Part shown: piece after piece, positions 1 to 7,805 of the stretch
Layout of the letters: every line of letters starts with the position of its first letter
Position numbering within the stretch: position 1 is the stretch's first letter
Assembly (NCBI GenBank): GCA_003427395.1
Contig: BFEA01000213.1
Coordinates: 2,044,950 to 2,071,579, forward strand
Direction: 5' to 3'
Source: Chara braunii
Taxonomy: Eukaryota; Streptophyta; Charophyceae; Charales; Characeae
DNA: 26,630 nucleotides
Translations under genes and position numbers: made by a program
Notes under the pieces: generated by a model
The model's database searches: none
Seen by the model: only the letters and a program-made list of their open reading frames with translations
Told to the model about the DNA's origin: nothing

Positions 1-190
1 ACTTTGTGTTGAAAGGCGAGGTGTGTCACTTTGTGGCACGACCTTGGGAATCTTTTGTTTTTACTACTTGTTGAACGGTCAGGCGTGTCATTTTGTGGCG
101 CGGCATTGGGAGTGCTTACTTCGTTTGCTTGTTGAACGGCTAGACGCGTCACTTGTGGCACGGTCTTGGGAGTGTTTAACTATATGTACA
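1..190. repeat. Three-unit tandem repeat, ~61-62 bp period, cut by window edge
   Basis: Three related units are visible, anchored by TTGAAAGG or TTGAACGG at 9, 71 and 132, giving spacings of 62 and 61 bp. Each unit then carries a GTGTCA-like block, TGTGGCRCGRC, and TTGGGAGTG or a close variant. The array begins at the window edge, so more units may lie to the left. The units differ at several positions, so this is an old array. No coding role is apparent. Confidence 0.8.
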
Positions 191-516
191 TGCTGAAATG
201 AAAACGAGTTGTGAAAGTTGGGATTTGCTAAAAAATAAGATACAAGACTCATGTTTAGGTAAGAGAGGGAGGGGCCATCAGGATAAATCAGAAGATGAAA
301 ACTTTGGTGGAACAAACCCTTAGTTTGCAATAGTTGAATGAGTTGTTGTTCACATGACATATTTGTTGGCAATGCCTTGTCCTTTGTTCATAACTCTGTC
401 TGTTTCTGCTTTAGTAGGGTAGTCGGTTAGTGTTCACCTTATGCTTGAGCGATAGGCACGTAGTTGTTTACTTTTTCTTGGTTTTGCATTCTCTCTTCGT
501 GCATGACTGCTTTGGT
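191..516. other. Intergenic, no gene seen
   Basis: Only short unconvincing reading frames occur here. No transposon motif, RNA gene or repeat was found. Confidence 0.5.
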
Positions 517-616
517 AAGATTTTGGCTAGCTTCTGAGTTAGTAGAAATTGAAGGAGCATTCTTCCCTAGGGGAAGGTATTACCGAAATTTCTGCTAGCT
601 AGTTAGTCAAAATCTT
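517..616. ncRNA. Stem-loop H1, microRNA-precursor-like foldback
   Basis: The 100 bp segment folds back on itself. The outer arm AAGATTTT (517-524) pairs with AAAATCTT near 609-616, TAGTAGAAATT near 540-550 pairs with AATTTCTGCTA near 587-597, and CTTCCC/GGGAAG closes a three-base loop near 562-576. One internal loop of about six bases interrupts the stem. The length and near-complete pairing are typical of plant MIRNA precursors, but also of small foldback transposons. The structure is nearly symmetric at DNA level, so the transcribed strand cannot be chosen. It pairs with the related stem-loop at 645-725. The ncRNA label is an inference; the hairpin itself is directly visible. Confidence 0.5.
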
Positions 617-644
617 GGGATGTCATTTGGGTTATAATTAGTTT

Positions 645-725
645 AATCTTTGGGGTTAGTAGAAATTATGAAAGTCTTCCTTGCTAAGGGAAATGCTGCC
701 GAAATTTCTACTAAAACCAAAGATT
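645..725. ncRNA. Stem-loop H2, paralogue of H1
   Basis: The arm AATCTTTGG...TTAGTAGAAATT (645-667) is matched by the reverse complement of the segment ending at 725 with only two mismatches over 23 bases. The inner part TTCCTT/AAGGGAA closes around GCT with one G-T pair. H2 shares with H1 the TTAGTAGAAATT arm, the central TCTTCC...GGGAA block and the CCGAAATTTCTRCTA arm, so the two are duplicates about 28 bp apart. It may be a clustered small-RNA precursor or a foldback element. Confidence 0.5.
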
Positions 726-822
726 TATTTTATTTTAGATAGTAAGTTTGGTTTTAATAAGAAGTTTATTTTTAGATAATAAGTTTATTTTTAAATAATC
801 TCTGAGTTTGAGTTTTCTTCTT

Positions 823-890
823 AGATTTTGCTTAGTAAATATTCCTCAAGCACACTTCCCCAAAAGAAATGTTGCCCAATGTTTTGTTAT
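823..890. repeat. Possible decayed third copy of the H1/H2 stem-loop
   Basis: The stretch contains AGATTTTGCTTAGTAAATATT, then CTTCC, then GAAATGTTGCCCAATG, in the same order as H1 and H2. The two arms no longer pair well. The match is by eye and could be chance in AT-rich DNA. Confidence 0.3.
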
Positions 891-1824
891 TATTATATCA
901 TTATCATACATTTAGAATGCGATACGGAGTCGATCTTCGTTAACTCAACAGGCGGTGTCTGCCTTAATTTTTGTGACACCGGTCACTGTTACCTATGAAT
1001 ACCCTCAGAGGTTTTGAGCTTCATCAACTTCTGCTATCAAATTGATAGCACGTCGGTTTGCGACTCAACTCCTACCCACCATGATACCCACGTTCAAATG
1101 TTGTGACCTCGTAGGCGAAAGACATTTCTTTGTAAATTAAATTCCTACTCTTGAAACCTTTCTTGAATGTTCATGCAAAAGCTGTGTGAATGGGAACGGG
1201 AGGGTAAGCCTTTGTTGAGCGGGGATCGGAAAGGGGTGTGAGGGACGTGAATTTGGGAACAATGGGGTTTACCACATTTGTGGTACTTGCCTGTGGATTT
1301 TCGTTGGGCTTCATGTGTGTGCAGGTATGCATAGGAGTGAAGGTTTGCTTTTCCATAAAGAATGATATAGGTGAATGAGTGCAAAATGTGAGTGACAAGA
1401 TTCAACTGTGGTTGTAAAAACGACTCTCCCTGATTTTCCCCGAGACTTTCCCTTTCTTTTTCATTTTCACTTTCTCTTGCCGCTCGCATCTAACGAAGAG
1501 GCAGGAGTAGTCAAGCGCGAGGTTTAACGCTCGACCTCTGATCAAATTAAGACCGTGTTCGCTAACCCGCACCTACCTCCTTTTATCTTTCCGCGAGAAA
1601 GAGATGAGTGAACCTCATCTTGAAGGGTTTGCTAGTTAGATTGATCATCGGACGTTGGTCCTGAAGCTGAAATTTAGGTCCTTGTCCAAGACATTCCGTG
1701 TATGGTCCAGCACAAAAGAGTTTCCCCTACGTGTTGAACTCTCACACCTTGCTTACCACCACCCATTGCCTAAAAGTCAAGGGCGCTGCGATGGCGGAAC
1801 GGTCCTTTCACGATATTTCGCTTT
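891..1824. other. Intergenic, no supported gene
   Basis: A 114-codon minus frame (1145-1489) and a 78-codon plus frame (1655-1891) exist. Neither has a recognisable motif. Purine/pyrimidine-rich stretches lie near 1430-1480. No RNA gene was found. Confidence 0.4.
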
Positions 1825-1898
1825 CGACACTTGGGTGTCATGCGCAACCGTGAAACCCATGAGAGGTTGCGCAGTTGTGGGTAACGAGTGAAGTGTCG
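1825..1898. repeat. Inverted repeat with a perfect 9 bp inner stem
   Basis: TGCGCAACC (1841-1849) pairs with GGTTGCGCA (1865-1873) across a 15 base loop, and CGACACTT (1825-1832) pairs with AAGTGTCG (1891-1898) as an outer stem. The bases between the two stems do not pair well. It could be a transposon end or an extruding hairpin; function is unknown. Confidence 0.6.
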
Positions 1899-2029
1899 TC
1901 ATGACAGTCGATCGAGTGAGTACACCTGATCGAGTGTTATAACCTTTTTTGCACACTCAATCCTTTTATGCATCGTTGCGTGAGCCTTGCCCAAACATTC
2001 TTGCGTTTTGTTAGTTAGGGTCAGAACAT

Positions 2030-2400
2030 TTGAAAAAGGGACTAGGCATATATGCATGTCTGAGTTAGTAGTATTTATTTTGTTGTGTGACCCGTGGTTA
2101 AGTTTGGATGTCCTAGTCGACCGGCACATAGTCGTGCGTGAGAGATCAGTGCCCCACGCAAGGGTTCGTGTGCGGGTCTGATCTAGGCGTGAACCTCGAG
2201 TACCCCCTACGCTCCAACGTACGAGAAAAACCCTTGGTTGGGCCACCTCCGTGATTGCACGTAAAAGATTTCGCTCGTGGTTCAGTAGCTCGGAGGGGAT
2301 ACGCCCACACAAGAGATGTTGACAACTCCCATGGGTGAAGGTAAGTTGTAGCTCGCGAGACCCTATCATGTCGTAGGGGTTCGATGGAGGTATAGCTGGC
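2030..2400 (+). repeat. Unnamed dispersed repeat, copy L1
   Basis: This segment matches 2672-3035 in the same orientation and 6240-6560 in the opposite one. Shared landmarks in order are GGGACTAGG (about 2038), CCTAGTCGACCG, a GTGGTTCAGTAGCTCGG block, GGTAAGTTGT (about 2340) and a CCCTATCATGTCGTA block. Similarity may continue to about 2500 through TCCTGCGTGACG. Stops break all frames, and the 156-codon minus frame here (1899-2369) is not conserved in the other copies. It resembles LTR or foldback-transposon end sequence, but no TG...CA boundaries or target duplications could be set. Confidence 0.6.
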
Positions 2401-2671
2401 GCACTTGGTTGGAGCAGCTCCGGTGCTTCCCCTTACGAGATGTGACTTGCGAATTTGCCAATCCTGCGTGACGCAGCCAGGAAGGTCTCCTCACGGGGAT
2501 TGTGAGCTCGACAACATGATTATGGGTACTACACAGTACACCATCCTTGTGGCTGCTTGTGTGCTCATGCATGGCTAGTCGATATGATAAGGTCTACGCC
2601 GTTGCGATATTTATACATAGTGTCACGCGTGACACAAACTATTTACTGTTCCCGAAAGGTTATGGTTCAGA

Positions 2672-3035
2672 TATGAAAAAGAGACTAGGCTCGATTTACG
2701 TTTGGAGTTTGATTTTTTATTTTTTTGAAGTGTATCGCGTGGTGAGATGGACCGTCCTAGTCGATCGTCGCAGAGTCGCACGTGGGAGTTCAACCCCCAG
2801 AGCGTCGGTTCACTTACGGGTCCGATTAAGGCGTTTGACCGCGCATACCCCGTACGGTGCAGCGTACGAGAACCCCCTTCGGGTGGGCCACCTCTACGGT
2901 TGCACTCGAGCAACTTTCACACGTGGTTCGATAGCTCGAGGGAATATGTTTGTCCAGGGTGGTGATAGCCCCTTGGGCAGAGGTAAGTTGTGCCTCTCGT
3001 AACCCCTATCCTGTCGTACGGGTTCACGAGAGGTG
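2672..3035 (+). repeat. Unnamed dispersed repeat, copy L2
   Basis: This is a direct copy of L1 about 640 bp downstream, with the same landmarks: GAGACTAGG, CCTAGTCGATCG, GTGGTTCGATAGCTCG, GGTAAGTTGTG and CCTATCCTGTCGTA. Its right edge abuts the chromodomain-like end of the gypsy pol remnant. The copies have diverged by many substitutions and small indels, so the duplication is old. Confidence 0.6.
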
Positions 3036-3590
3036 CGTTGATGCACTCTGTCGTAGCGGTGAAAGCTCCCTAGCGATAAAAGTCCTGCAAAATTAAGCGT
3101 AACGTGGCCGGGATGGTCCCTTTGCGGACCCGATACGCTCAAGAATGATGTCGGAAATGACGAACTCCTTGTTACTGTTCACCATGATAGGTGGATGTAG
3201 CTCATAACGACGTTCGGCGAATTGTTCGACGGTTGGCGATAGGGACGCAGTAAGGAGATGTGGCAAACATCGTGTACCTGAGTCTGTCCAAGGTAATCAG
3301 GCAGCTTCACACGAAAGTTAGCCGGATTAGCAACAATATTAAAATTAACGGCCTCAAGAATGCCGCATGGACCGAAGAAGCAAGGCATGAGCTTGCAAGT
3401 AGTGTGCGTTGATATGCAAGTAGTTTTCGCTTCGACCTGCAAGTAGTGTGCATTGATATGCATATCGTCACTGACTTTGAATAGGTGATTCATTCGTAAT
3501 CGGTTTGCTTGTGTGACCATACGAGCCTGGGAGACAACGATAGTCTCGCTGCGCACTTCATAATCATCGCCATATGTGTGATCCAAGCGT
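3030..3590 (-). pseudogene. Gypsy integrase C-terminus and chromodomain-like tail
   Basis: The 135-codon frame 3179-3586 shows QANRLR, KLMPCFFGPCGILE and HDVCHISLLRPY, the usual GPY/F-type integrase end. The next residues in the same strand, below 3190, read KEFVISDIILERIG and then, after a shift, NFAGL, which fits the start of a chromodomain (EFEVE.IL..R). Chromodomains direct insertion by reading histone marks. A 44 bp internal duplication lies in this frame at 3394-3462. Confidence 0.7.
3394..3462. repeat. Direct repeat, 25 bp unit, 44 bp period, inside integrase remnant
   Basis: TGCAAGTAGTGTGCGTTGATATGCA occurs at 3394-3418 and again with one change at 3438-3462. The period is not a multiple of three, so the duplicate is read in another frame (HINAHYLQ in one copy, CISTHTTC in the other). 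It is one of the lesions of this pol copy. Confidence 0.85.
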
Positions 3591-3599
3591 CAAGTGCAG

Positions 3600-4140
3600 G
3601 ACAATGAATGTCTGGGCGCAATCGCGACGTTCACAAAAAATCCATGAACACGCGAGGATGGTAGTCGAGGTCGCAATAAAATGACGACACCTTTGGGCCA
3701 GTGAAACAGTGTGGTTGTACGCAATCCTTGTATGAGCTAAGTGTAAGTCTCACTTTTGATCGTTCCTAACAAACGTTTGGATGATACTGAGAGTTTTGTT
3801 GTTGACCTCAATCTGACCATCCGTCTGAGGGTGGTAAAAAGACGATGATAAATGGAGTTAGGATCTGTACATCTCGTGTAGGTGTTGCCAGAATGTGTTG
3901 GTGAAGCACGGGTCACGGTCAGAGATGATGCTCTAAGGTAAGTCATGATCTCTCAAAAATCGATCGACAATGATGTCAGCGACCTTACGAACGTTAATGC
4001 AGTAGCAATACAGGTGATGGGACAAAACGTACACGCCCCATGAAGCGATGGACGACGACCAAGATAGCATCATGACCGCGCGCATAGAAGGGCGGAGGGG
4101 ACCAACAAAATTCATTGAAATGGACTGTCAACGGCCCTTA
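3600..4140 (-). pseudogene. Gypsy integrase catalytic core remnant
   Basis: MNFVGPLRPS (from 4115) opens the core, followed out of frame by the GHDAILVVV region and in frame by KVADIIVDRFLRDHDLP (to 3933). Further on, in alternating frames from 3946 to 3737, are ISDRDPCFT, FWQHLHE and HPQTDGQIE, the standard core blocks that contain the second D and lead to the catalytic E. Several frameshifts make it non-functional. The family identification is secure; individual catalytic residues are uncertain because of the shifts. Confidence 0.75.
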
Positions 4141-4640
4141 GGTATGGGTAGAGGCTGGAGTAACCCAAACAAAAGTTGGTTGCAGTATTCAACTCCTGGC
4201 AGGTAGGAGAGTCTTTGACGTAGCTCTTGGCGAATTCCTTGCTTTGGGGTCAGACACATAGACGGCTAACACGGTTACACGGGTCGTTTGGTCAATATAT
4301 TTTTGAAGTTCGTATGACCAGCAATTGTTTGGTAATGGAACTCAACTACGGCCTGGACAGGGAGCTTTCCAGTGGAGGGAACACAAATACATGGTTCTAG
4401 ACCACGAGACTTACCATGCCAGTACACGAGACCGTTGTCGCCGAGGGAGTACGAAGAAACGGTCTTTGCCACTTTGCATTGTCGCGTGGATGTCACGATA
4501 ATCCGGGCAGTAGCGGTACTGAGTGCGATATGCGTCGACCACCGAATGATCAACTGTGGTGACCGAGCTGGCTGCAAGCTGGATGGGTTTCTGATTGTAA
4601 TTAAGACGACGACCAAAGCATCTGCAACGCAGTTCATTTC
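4140..4640 (-). pseudogene. Gypsy integrase zinc-finger region
   Basis: The 120-codon frame 4275-4637 begins at the VADAL hinge, then has NGLVYWHG, CICVPS and EFHYQTIAGHTNF, which supply the two histidines of the HHCC finger. Past its end, in other frames, SPTCQ and LLQPL-like residues supply the C..C half near 4190-4230. The finger binds zinc and helps integrase assemble on LTR ends. Frameshifts separate the halves. Confidence 0.75.
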
Positions 4641-4920
4641 ACCGTTTGTAGGCTGAGTGGTGAAATTGAGCTCAGATAAGTCGCGTCACGAGTGTGCCTG
4701 TCAAGGAGAAAGTTTGGGTTTTGTGAGGAAATCGTAGACAACCGAGTTGTTCAAGCGCACTGTGGAGAGCGCTCCGTGCAAATAACGACGTCGGTGTCGA
4801 GTAACATAAATTACAAGAAGAACCTCACGTTCATCGGGAGTGTAGTTTATCTCCGCAAACAGTAACTGTCGGGAGTAGAAGGCGATCGGACAAACCCCAA
4901 CATGAGCCTCAACAGTTCAT
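4620..4920 (-). pseudogene. Gypsy RNase H fragment
   Basis: On the minus strand from about 4910 downward, CPIAFYSRQL, EINYTPDERE and RRRYLHGALSTVR follow the gypsy RNase H pattern (IAFYSR, NY...E, WR.YL.G..F.V.TDH), with frameshifts before and after. The TDH histidine/aspartate region is degraded to LNNS. It is followed by MNCVADAL, matching the usual VADALSRR hinge before integrase. The N-terminal half of the domain, between here and the RT, is too eroded to follow with certainty. Confidence 0.75.
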
Positions 4921-4978
4921 CGACAATGTTGTTTATCTTGACAGGCAGTAATTGGTGGGAGGAGAAGGCGATCAGAAA
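4859..4978. repeat. Partial direct duplication in the RNase H region, 84 bp period
   Basis: ACAGTAACTGTCGGGAG...AGAAGGCGATCGGA at 4859 recurs as AGGCAGTAATTGGTGGGAG...AGAAGGCGATCAGA at 4943. About 30 bases match with several changes. Confidence 0.6.
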
Positions 4979-5389
4979 GTAAGTGACGGGAGGACTGTCA
5001 ATTGAGGGAAGTGGTGGAAGGGTATGTATCAGTCGAGAAGTAGCGTTATCAGGAGAGGGGGAAAGTGGGGAACATGGGGATAAGGGGAATCTGAAGGAGT
5101 GAGAAACACCTAAGAAAGTAAAGCTCCTATTGCAAAATTTGACACATCGGTGGTGATTATGAAAGGGCGATCAAAATCGAGCAGGCAAAAAAATGGCGCA
5201 CAGGTCACTGCCTTTTTTAGGGCGCCGAAATCATCCTTGCAGAGGGATGTCTAAAATTATGGCGGGTGCTTCTGAAGGAGGGTGGAGGTAAGGAGGGTAG
5301 AGGTAAAGTAGCCTTGAAACTTCGCCAAAAGTTTTTTGACTAAATAAAACGAAACCCACAAAACTAAAAGTTACTAGGACGTACAAGAT

Positions 5390-5770
5390 CCTAGCGTATC
5401 CTCGGATTAAGTCACTGTCGTAACTAGTAAGTCCGAAAGAACGGTGAACTTGCTTAGCGAATGTGGGAGTGAGTCATTCCGTGATAGCAGTGATCGTCAC
5501 ATCGTCCATCTGGAAACCCTGATCAGACATATGGTATCCTTAAAAGTCCACTTTGCAATGGGCAAAACGCTGCCTATTGAGTTTTGCAAAAACATTGTGC
5601 TTACGTAAGCACTGTAGAACATGGCGGTAGTGTCTCAAATGGTCTTGTAAGGTACGACTGCAGACCAAGATGTCGTTCAGGTACACGAGAATGTACTCTT
5701 CAATCGTCATCAAGAACGTGGCGGGTGCGTTGGTGAGACCAAATAACATCAGCGCTATCGAGCGCATTAA
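5390..5770 (-). pseudogene. Gypsy reverse transcriptase fragment
   Basis: The frame 5540-5767 shows LFGLTNAPATF, then VYLNDILV and a palm/thumb tail (FAKLNRQRFAHCKVDF). The catalytic motif is YLND here instead of the usual YLDD, so one of the two metal-binding aspartates is replaced. About 15 residues normally found between NAPATF and the catalytic loop are missing, which indicates an internal deletion. Beyond the stop at 5540 another stretch resembles the connection region (GYHMSDQG, then FGLTSY) down to about 5390. The fragment begins at the junction with the inverted repeat at 5712-6317. Confidence 0.85.
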
Positions 5771-6317
5771 CTCTCGTTTTTTTCATAAAAGGCGAGAGTC
5801 CTCCAACCCACGTCACGCAGGAGCAAACAAAGCAAAAACTAAGCTAACTTGGAGATGACGCAAAGTAACCCCGCGAACTGTCAAGCCGGGTGCGGTTGCT
5901 TCGTTCCTTCGTCGCTCTTGCCGATGCGTCAACCGTACTTCCCACGGTTCCCTACGACAAGATAGGTTCCCACGGGGCACAACTTACCTTCCCTAAGGGG
6001 TTGTCACCACCCTTAAGAACGTGGCGGGTGCGTTGGTGAGACCAAGTGACATCAGCGCTATCGAGCGCATTAGCTCCCGTTTTTTTCGTAAAAGGCGAGA
6101 GTCATCTGGCCCACGTCACGCAGGAGCAAACAAAGCAAAAACTAAGCCAACTTGGAGATGACGCAAAGTAACACCGCGAACCGCCGCGCCGGGGGCGGTT
6201 GTGTCATTCCTTCGTCGCTCTTGCCGATGCGTCAACCGTACTTCCCATGGTTCCCTACGACAAGATAGGTTCCCACGGGGCACAACTTACCTTCCCTAAG
6301 GGGTTGTCACCACCCTT
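5712..6317. repeat. Two-copy tandem duplication, 303 bp period
   Basis: AAGAACGTGGCGGGTGCG begins at 5712 and again at 6015; the copies are 5712-6014 and 6015-6317 and differ at roughly 20 positions by eye. Each copy carries the first ~45 bp of the gypsy RT fragment (NAPATF region, antisense) plus part of the unnamed repeat. The second copy therefore holds an orphan RT scrap separated from the rest of pol. The duplication happened after the RT had been joined to the repeat. Confidence 0.9.
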
Positions 6318-6560
6318 AAGGGAGTATCCCTACTGAGTTAGTGATCCACATGCGAAATCTTTCATATGCAATCGCAGAGGTAGATCAATCAAGGGTGTTT
6401 GCTCGTTTCGCTGCAGTATAGGTACGCTTGGTTAAACGCCATGTGGACCCGAACGTCGCCCGTTCCTAAGGGCGGTGATCTCCTAAGTACGAAGCGGACG
6501 TCGGTTGACTAAGACGGGCTCAATCAAGCGTGAAACCAAAAGTTAATCCTAGTCCCTTAG
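6240..6560 (-). repeat. Unnamed dispersed repeat, copy R1 (inverted relative to L1/L2)
   Basis: Read on the minus strand it shows, in the same order as L1 and L2, GGGACTAGG (about 6550), CTTAGTCAACCG, GTGGATCACTAACTCAG, GGTAAGTTGTG and CCTATCTTGTCGTAGG. A shorter piece of the same repeat (about 5945-6012) ends the first copy of the 303 bp duplication. The L and R copies thus face each other across the gypsy remnant. Confidence 0.6.
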
Positions 6561-6707
6561 ATGCATAGTCAAAAGAAATATATAACAACCACACGTAATT
6601 ACATCAAAGCGAGTCGACCGCAGTCGACAAGAATGTATATTCATTATGAAATGATAACTAAAATAATTCAAATCATCATATGATACATCCAGTAACACAA
6701 GATTGAA

Positions 6708-7115
6708 CTAAGACCCGACCACCCAAGGTCGATAAAAAAAACTACACTGAACAACCAATAGAAAGTTGAGTTCAATAATATCCTCGAAGTAGCCGACAAG
6801 GTAGTCAGACTTCCTCAATTTTGACTTGATGAGACGCACTGTCGAAGTCATTTATTCCACCATACTACGGAACCATGACAGACTGCTTTGCGGATGATTC
6901 TTGATCAAGTGCATTACTTGAAGTGTTGTATATCTCTCCCTCTAGAAAGTGGTATAGGGTACTCCTCCTCACCCGTCCACAAGACTCGGATCTCAAAAGT
7001 CGGGTCATCTCCCTCGAATCAGCATAATACCCCTCCGTAGAATGATTCATTATAAGTCGATAACGGGGCAGACTCCTAAAGCAACAAACCACTGCCTCAA
7101 ATGCTTCATAGAGAG
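6708..7115 (-). pseudogene. Coding-like fragment, possible DUF4216 (CACTA/TNP2-associated)
   Basis: The minus strand has a 75-codon open stretch (6865-7092) with normal protein-like composition, including CGRVRRSTLYHFLEGEIYNT and SVMVP. It runs on past one stop and shifts frame into 6708-6851, which contains YFEDIIELNF followed by a VVQCSFF...W segment. DUF4216 domains, found near the TNP2-type transposase of plant CACTA elements, have a Y.G..EDIIEL.Y...VVLFKC.W pattern preceded by an RRY..Y..NG..F.T block. The order and spacing fit. Identity is low and rests on memory of the family, so this is tentative. It could instead be a host exon. CTCTCTCTCT followed by GGCAG at the upstream edge could be a splice acceptor. 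Confidence 0.35.
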
Positions 7116-7648
7116 AGAGAACGCGTCCACTGCGTGTAAATTTTCATTATTCTCATTTTTTTCGTAAGCTCATAGTAAGCTTAAACGTAAAAACGTTGAA
7201 AGAGATAGAGAATGATAATCAATTGGATAGGTATAGATAGATAAGGTCATTCGGGATATAAAAGATCAATCTTCGAAAAAATACTAAGTTTAATTATCTT
7301 CATCTTCATTATTTTGACGAGTTTTTTTCCCCCAACGGTATACGTTGAAATTATCCATTTAGAGATACAAGTGTTTTTAACATGTAGGCAAGTGAAAGGT
7401 AGAAATTAAACAATCATTTTCCTCGTCCCAACTAGGCATTAACCATTCTCCGTTTGAAACATTATTATACCTATCTGCGCACCAATCGGAAGCAAACAAG
7501 ATGAGAAAACAAGCAAGAATCTCATACCCAAAGTCAGACCTTTCCATTCACATGCATGACTCGTACAACTTCCGTCTACCTTTTCTTTTGAATATTTAAA
7601 AGAAACAGGGTCAAGCAAAGTATGAGTTTTCACTTGTGTGAAGGAAAA
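7116..7648. other. AT-rich intergenic DNA, no gene seen
   Basis: Contains ATAG microsatellite-like tracts near 7225-7245 and a 64-codon minus frame without motifs. Nothing else was recognised. Confidence 0.5.
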
Positions 7649-7699
7649 TTTGAGTCACTCAAACTGACCTTGAGTGAAGTTTGAATCGACTCACTCAAG
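7649..7699. promoter_or_regulatory. Cluster of palindromes with TGAGTCA cores
   Basis: TTTGAGT-C-ACTCAAA (7649-7663) is a perfect 15 bp palindrome containing TGAGTCA. Immediately after, CTTGAGTGA (7669-7677) pairs with TCACTCAAG (7691-7699) across 13 bases. TGAGTCA is a known bZIP (AP-1/GCN4-type) site. The arrangement could be a regulatory cluster, but no gene is clearly attached, apart from the dubious ORF starting at 7806. Confidence 0.35.
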
Positions 7700-7805
7700 A
7701 AAGCCGAGTAATATTTCAATTACGATAATAGATAAACATTGTTGATGCAAGCACATTCGGCTCATATCTCGTCTCACAACAACCTCCAGGATCAAATGAC
7801 GAGGC

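Larger units (their letters stand above)
3030..5770 (-). pseudogene. Ty3/gypsy chromovirus pol remnant
   Basis: The minus strand carries, in the gypsy order, RT (part), RNase H, integrase zinc finger, integrase core, integrase C-terminus and a chromodomain-like tail. Recognisable pieces include FGLTNAPATF and VYLNDILV (RT), CPIAFYSRQL (RNase H), an HHCC finger, NFVGP and ISDRDP (integrase core) and HDVCHISLLRPY (integrase C-terminus). The order RT-RNase H-integrase and the chromodomain mark the chromovirus lineage, which copies itself through RNA and inserts into host DNA. Gag, protease and the RT N-terminus are missing, and the frame is broken by many stops and frameshifts. It sits between L2 and the inverted R copies. 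Flanking LTRs could not be identified. Confidence 0.85.

Noticed and set aside
1145-1489. 114-codon minus ORF with an acidic/basic N-terminus
   Set aside because: Low-complexity start from a purine tract and no family motif; a second frame overlaps it.
2285-2300. GGTTCRA-like words in the L/R repeats as a tRNA B box
   Set aside because: No cloverleaf can be folded around them and the words vary between copies.
1899-2369. 156-codon minus-strand ORF
   Set aside because: It lies inside repeat L1 and is not kept open in L2 or R1; no motif. A chance frame.
2547-3002. 151-codon plus-strand ORF
   Set aside because: It spans the L2 repeat without a motif, and the equivalent frame is broken in L1.
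2030-6560. L and R repeats as the LTRs of the gypsy element
   Set aside because: The two sides are inverted relative to each other, whereas LTRs are direct repeats; no primer-binding site or TG...CA ends could be placed.
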